DNA of 64,000 bases from Streptomyces rubrogriseus (lineage in GTDB: Bacteria; Actinomycetota; Actinomycetes; Streptomycetales; Streptomycetaceae), in the NCBI RefSeq assembly GCF_027947575.1, contig NZ_CP116256.1:3224001-3288000 (forward strand). Direction: 5' to 3'. This document shows positions 63,081-64,000 of the stretch, piece by piece. How positions within the stretch are numbered: the stretch's first letter is position 1; each line of letters starts with the position of its first letter. The position numbers were made by a program, and so were the translations under genes. Below the pieces are notes generated by a model. The model did not search any database, was not told the origin of the DNA, and saw nothing but the letters and a program-made list of their open reading frames with translations.

Positions 63081-63818
63081 ATGTCCGCGCCCAGTCCGGA
63101 GACCACCACGCCGGCCGGCACCCCGGCCGCCCGGCCTGCCGAGGGTGACCTGGACACCGCCCTCCACGTTTTCCTGGCCCAACGGAACCGACTGTTCCGC
63201 ATCGCCTACCGGATCGTCGGGGACGCCGCGGGAGCCGAGGACGTGGTCCAGGAGGCGTGGGTGCGCTGGCAGCTCACCGACCGCGCGGAGGTCAAGAACC
63301 CGGTCGCGTTCCTGACCACTACCACGACCCGCCTGTCCATCAACGTCATCCAGTCGGGGCGGCGCCGGCACGAGACGCCGTCCGAACCGCGTTTCGCCGA
63401 CCTCGGTGACCTTGCCTCGTCCGACGACCCCATGCTCTGCGCCGAGCGGACCGCGGCGATCGAGTCGGCCCTGGCGCTCCTCATGGCCAGGCTGACGCCG
63501 GACCGGCTGGCCGCCTACGTGCTGCGCAAGGGCTTCGACTACACCTACACGGAGCTCGCGAAGCTGCTGCGGATCAGTGCCCCGAACGCACGCGTGGTGG
63601 TCCACCGCGCCCAGGCCCGTCTCGACAGCGAGCGCGAGCGGCCGATCCCCACCGAGTCGCACCGCCGTCTCGTCACCGCGTTCCGGACCGCCGCCGACAC
63701 CGGCGACCTCGACGGTCTCCTACGACTGCTCGTCCCCGAGGAGCGGGTGCGCCGCCTGGCGCCGCCGTCCCGCAGACCGGCCGGCCCGGCACACGTCCCG
63801 GCGCGTCAGGCCGCGTGA
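63081..63818 (+). CDS. SigJ-like ECF sigma factor lacking most of the C-terminal domain
   Basis: Sigma factor of 245 residues. Region 2 is at about 28-95 (LFRIAYRIVGDAAGAEDVVQEAWVRW), region 4 at about 125-180 with the HTH TYTELAKLLRISAPNARVVVHRAQ. It lacks WLPEP and ends soon after GDLDGLLRLLVPEERVRRL, where full SigJ proteins carry the SnoaL-like domain. The last 20 residues are Pro/Arg/Ala-rich, as if the end were newly acquired. The ATG follows GAAGGAGTCCCG. Together with 2262-2981, it is the second shortened sigma next to a LAL gene. Confidence 0.83.
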   Translation: MSAPSPETTTPAGTPAARPAEGDLDTALHVFLAQRNRLFRIAYRIVGDAAGAEDVVQEAWVRWQLTDRAEVKNPVAFLTTTTTRLSINVIQSGRRRHETPSEPRFADLGDLASSDDPMLCAERTAAIESALALLMARLTPDRLAAYVLRKGFDYTYTELAKLLRISAPNARVVVHRAQARLDSERERPIPTESHRRLVTAFRTAADTGDLDGLLRLLVPEERVRRLAPPSRRPAGPAHVPARQAA

Positions 63819-64000
63819 CGGCGAGCGCGGAAGCGGGGCTCGTTCCGGGCGGGGCGGGTGGGTTCGCGCCACCGGATCCCGCCCGGCCCCCGTTGTCACA
63901 TCCGAGACCCCCGTCTTGTCTCCCTTGTGCGGGCAAGCGGGTGCTGCTCACCTGCCGCGCCCTCACGCCGCGAGACCGCCCCGCACCGAGCAGTCGGACG
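63819..64000. other. Right-edge intergenic region
   Basis: No gene seen. Holds the promoter element at 63894-63920 pointing out of the window. Confidence 0.5.
63894..63920 (+). promoter_or_regulatory. ECF41-like promoter pointing past right edge
   Basis: Plus strand TGTCACA, 15 bases, TTGTC then T: perfect heptamer, two -10 mismatches. It predicts a served gene just beyond 64000. Confidence 0.5.

Overview
The window looks like chromosomal DNA from a Streptomyces or a very close actinobacterial relative. GC content is very high, many genes start with GTG, and there are an SsgA-like (SALP) gene, a WhiB-type gene and six very large LAL-type LuxR regulators. I see no rRNA, tRNA, CRISPR array, insertion sequence or phage gene. 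All family names come from reading the translated proteins; no database search was run.

Layout. (1) 1-9.7 kb: three LAL regulators (one cut by the left edge), a C-terminally shortened SigJ/ECF41-type sigma factor and an SsgA-like gene. (2) 9.8-49.9 kb: a stress and redox core. It holds a flavohaemoglobin, alpha/beta hydrolases, a MarR regulator, two coiled-coil/winged-helix paralogues, four sigma-like proteins of the SigJ/ECF41 kind, an NDH-2-like dehydrogenase, a WhiB protein, YceI, two NmrA-like oxidoreductases, an orphan fumarate reductase/succinate dehydrogenase flavoprotein facing a 7Fe ferredoxin, Ohr, a four-gene acyl-activation/reduction operon, a methyltransferase, a 2-hydroxyacid dehydrogenase, an orphan cytochrome b, a pyruvate dehydrogenase E1/E2 pair, cupins, an MFS exporter, an AhpD-like protein and a DUF427 protein. 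(3) 50-63 kb: three more LAL regulators with OsmC, an aldehyde dehydrogenase and an MmyB-like regulator, plus a wrecked divergent gene pair, ending in another shortened SigJ-like sigma factor.

Main observation. At 23 places, almost all intergenic and mostly just upstream of a start codon or operon, I find the same two-part element: TGTCACA (at most one mismatch), exactly 15 bases, then CGGTC or a one-base variant (CTGTC, CAGTC, TGGTC), once TTGTC. The heptamer matches the -35 element I recall for ECF41 (SigJ-type) sigma factors, and several served genes (AhpD/carboxymuconolactone decarboxylase-like, oxidoreductase, NmrA/epimerase-like) belong to the classes known to neighbour ECF41 genes. The window therefore appears to be one physically clustered, unusually large ECF41-type regulon, with its candidate sigma factors interspersed and banks of LAL regulators on both flanks. 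One sigma paralogue (19089-19973) has lost a recognisable region 4 helix-turn-helix, and two SigJ proteins lack most of the C-terminal regulatory domain, so the sigma set itself looks diversified.

The served genes suggest a combined defence against oxidants, nitric oxide and reactive carbonyls, with rewired electron flow (NDH-2, cytochrome b, flavoprotein, ferredoxin, pyruvate dehydrogenase) and a link to development through the WhiB and SsgA-like genes. That functional reading is inference.
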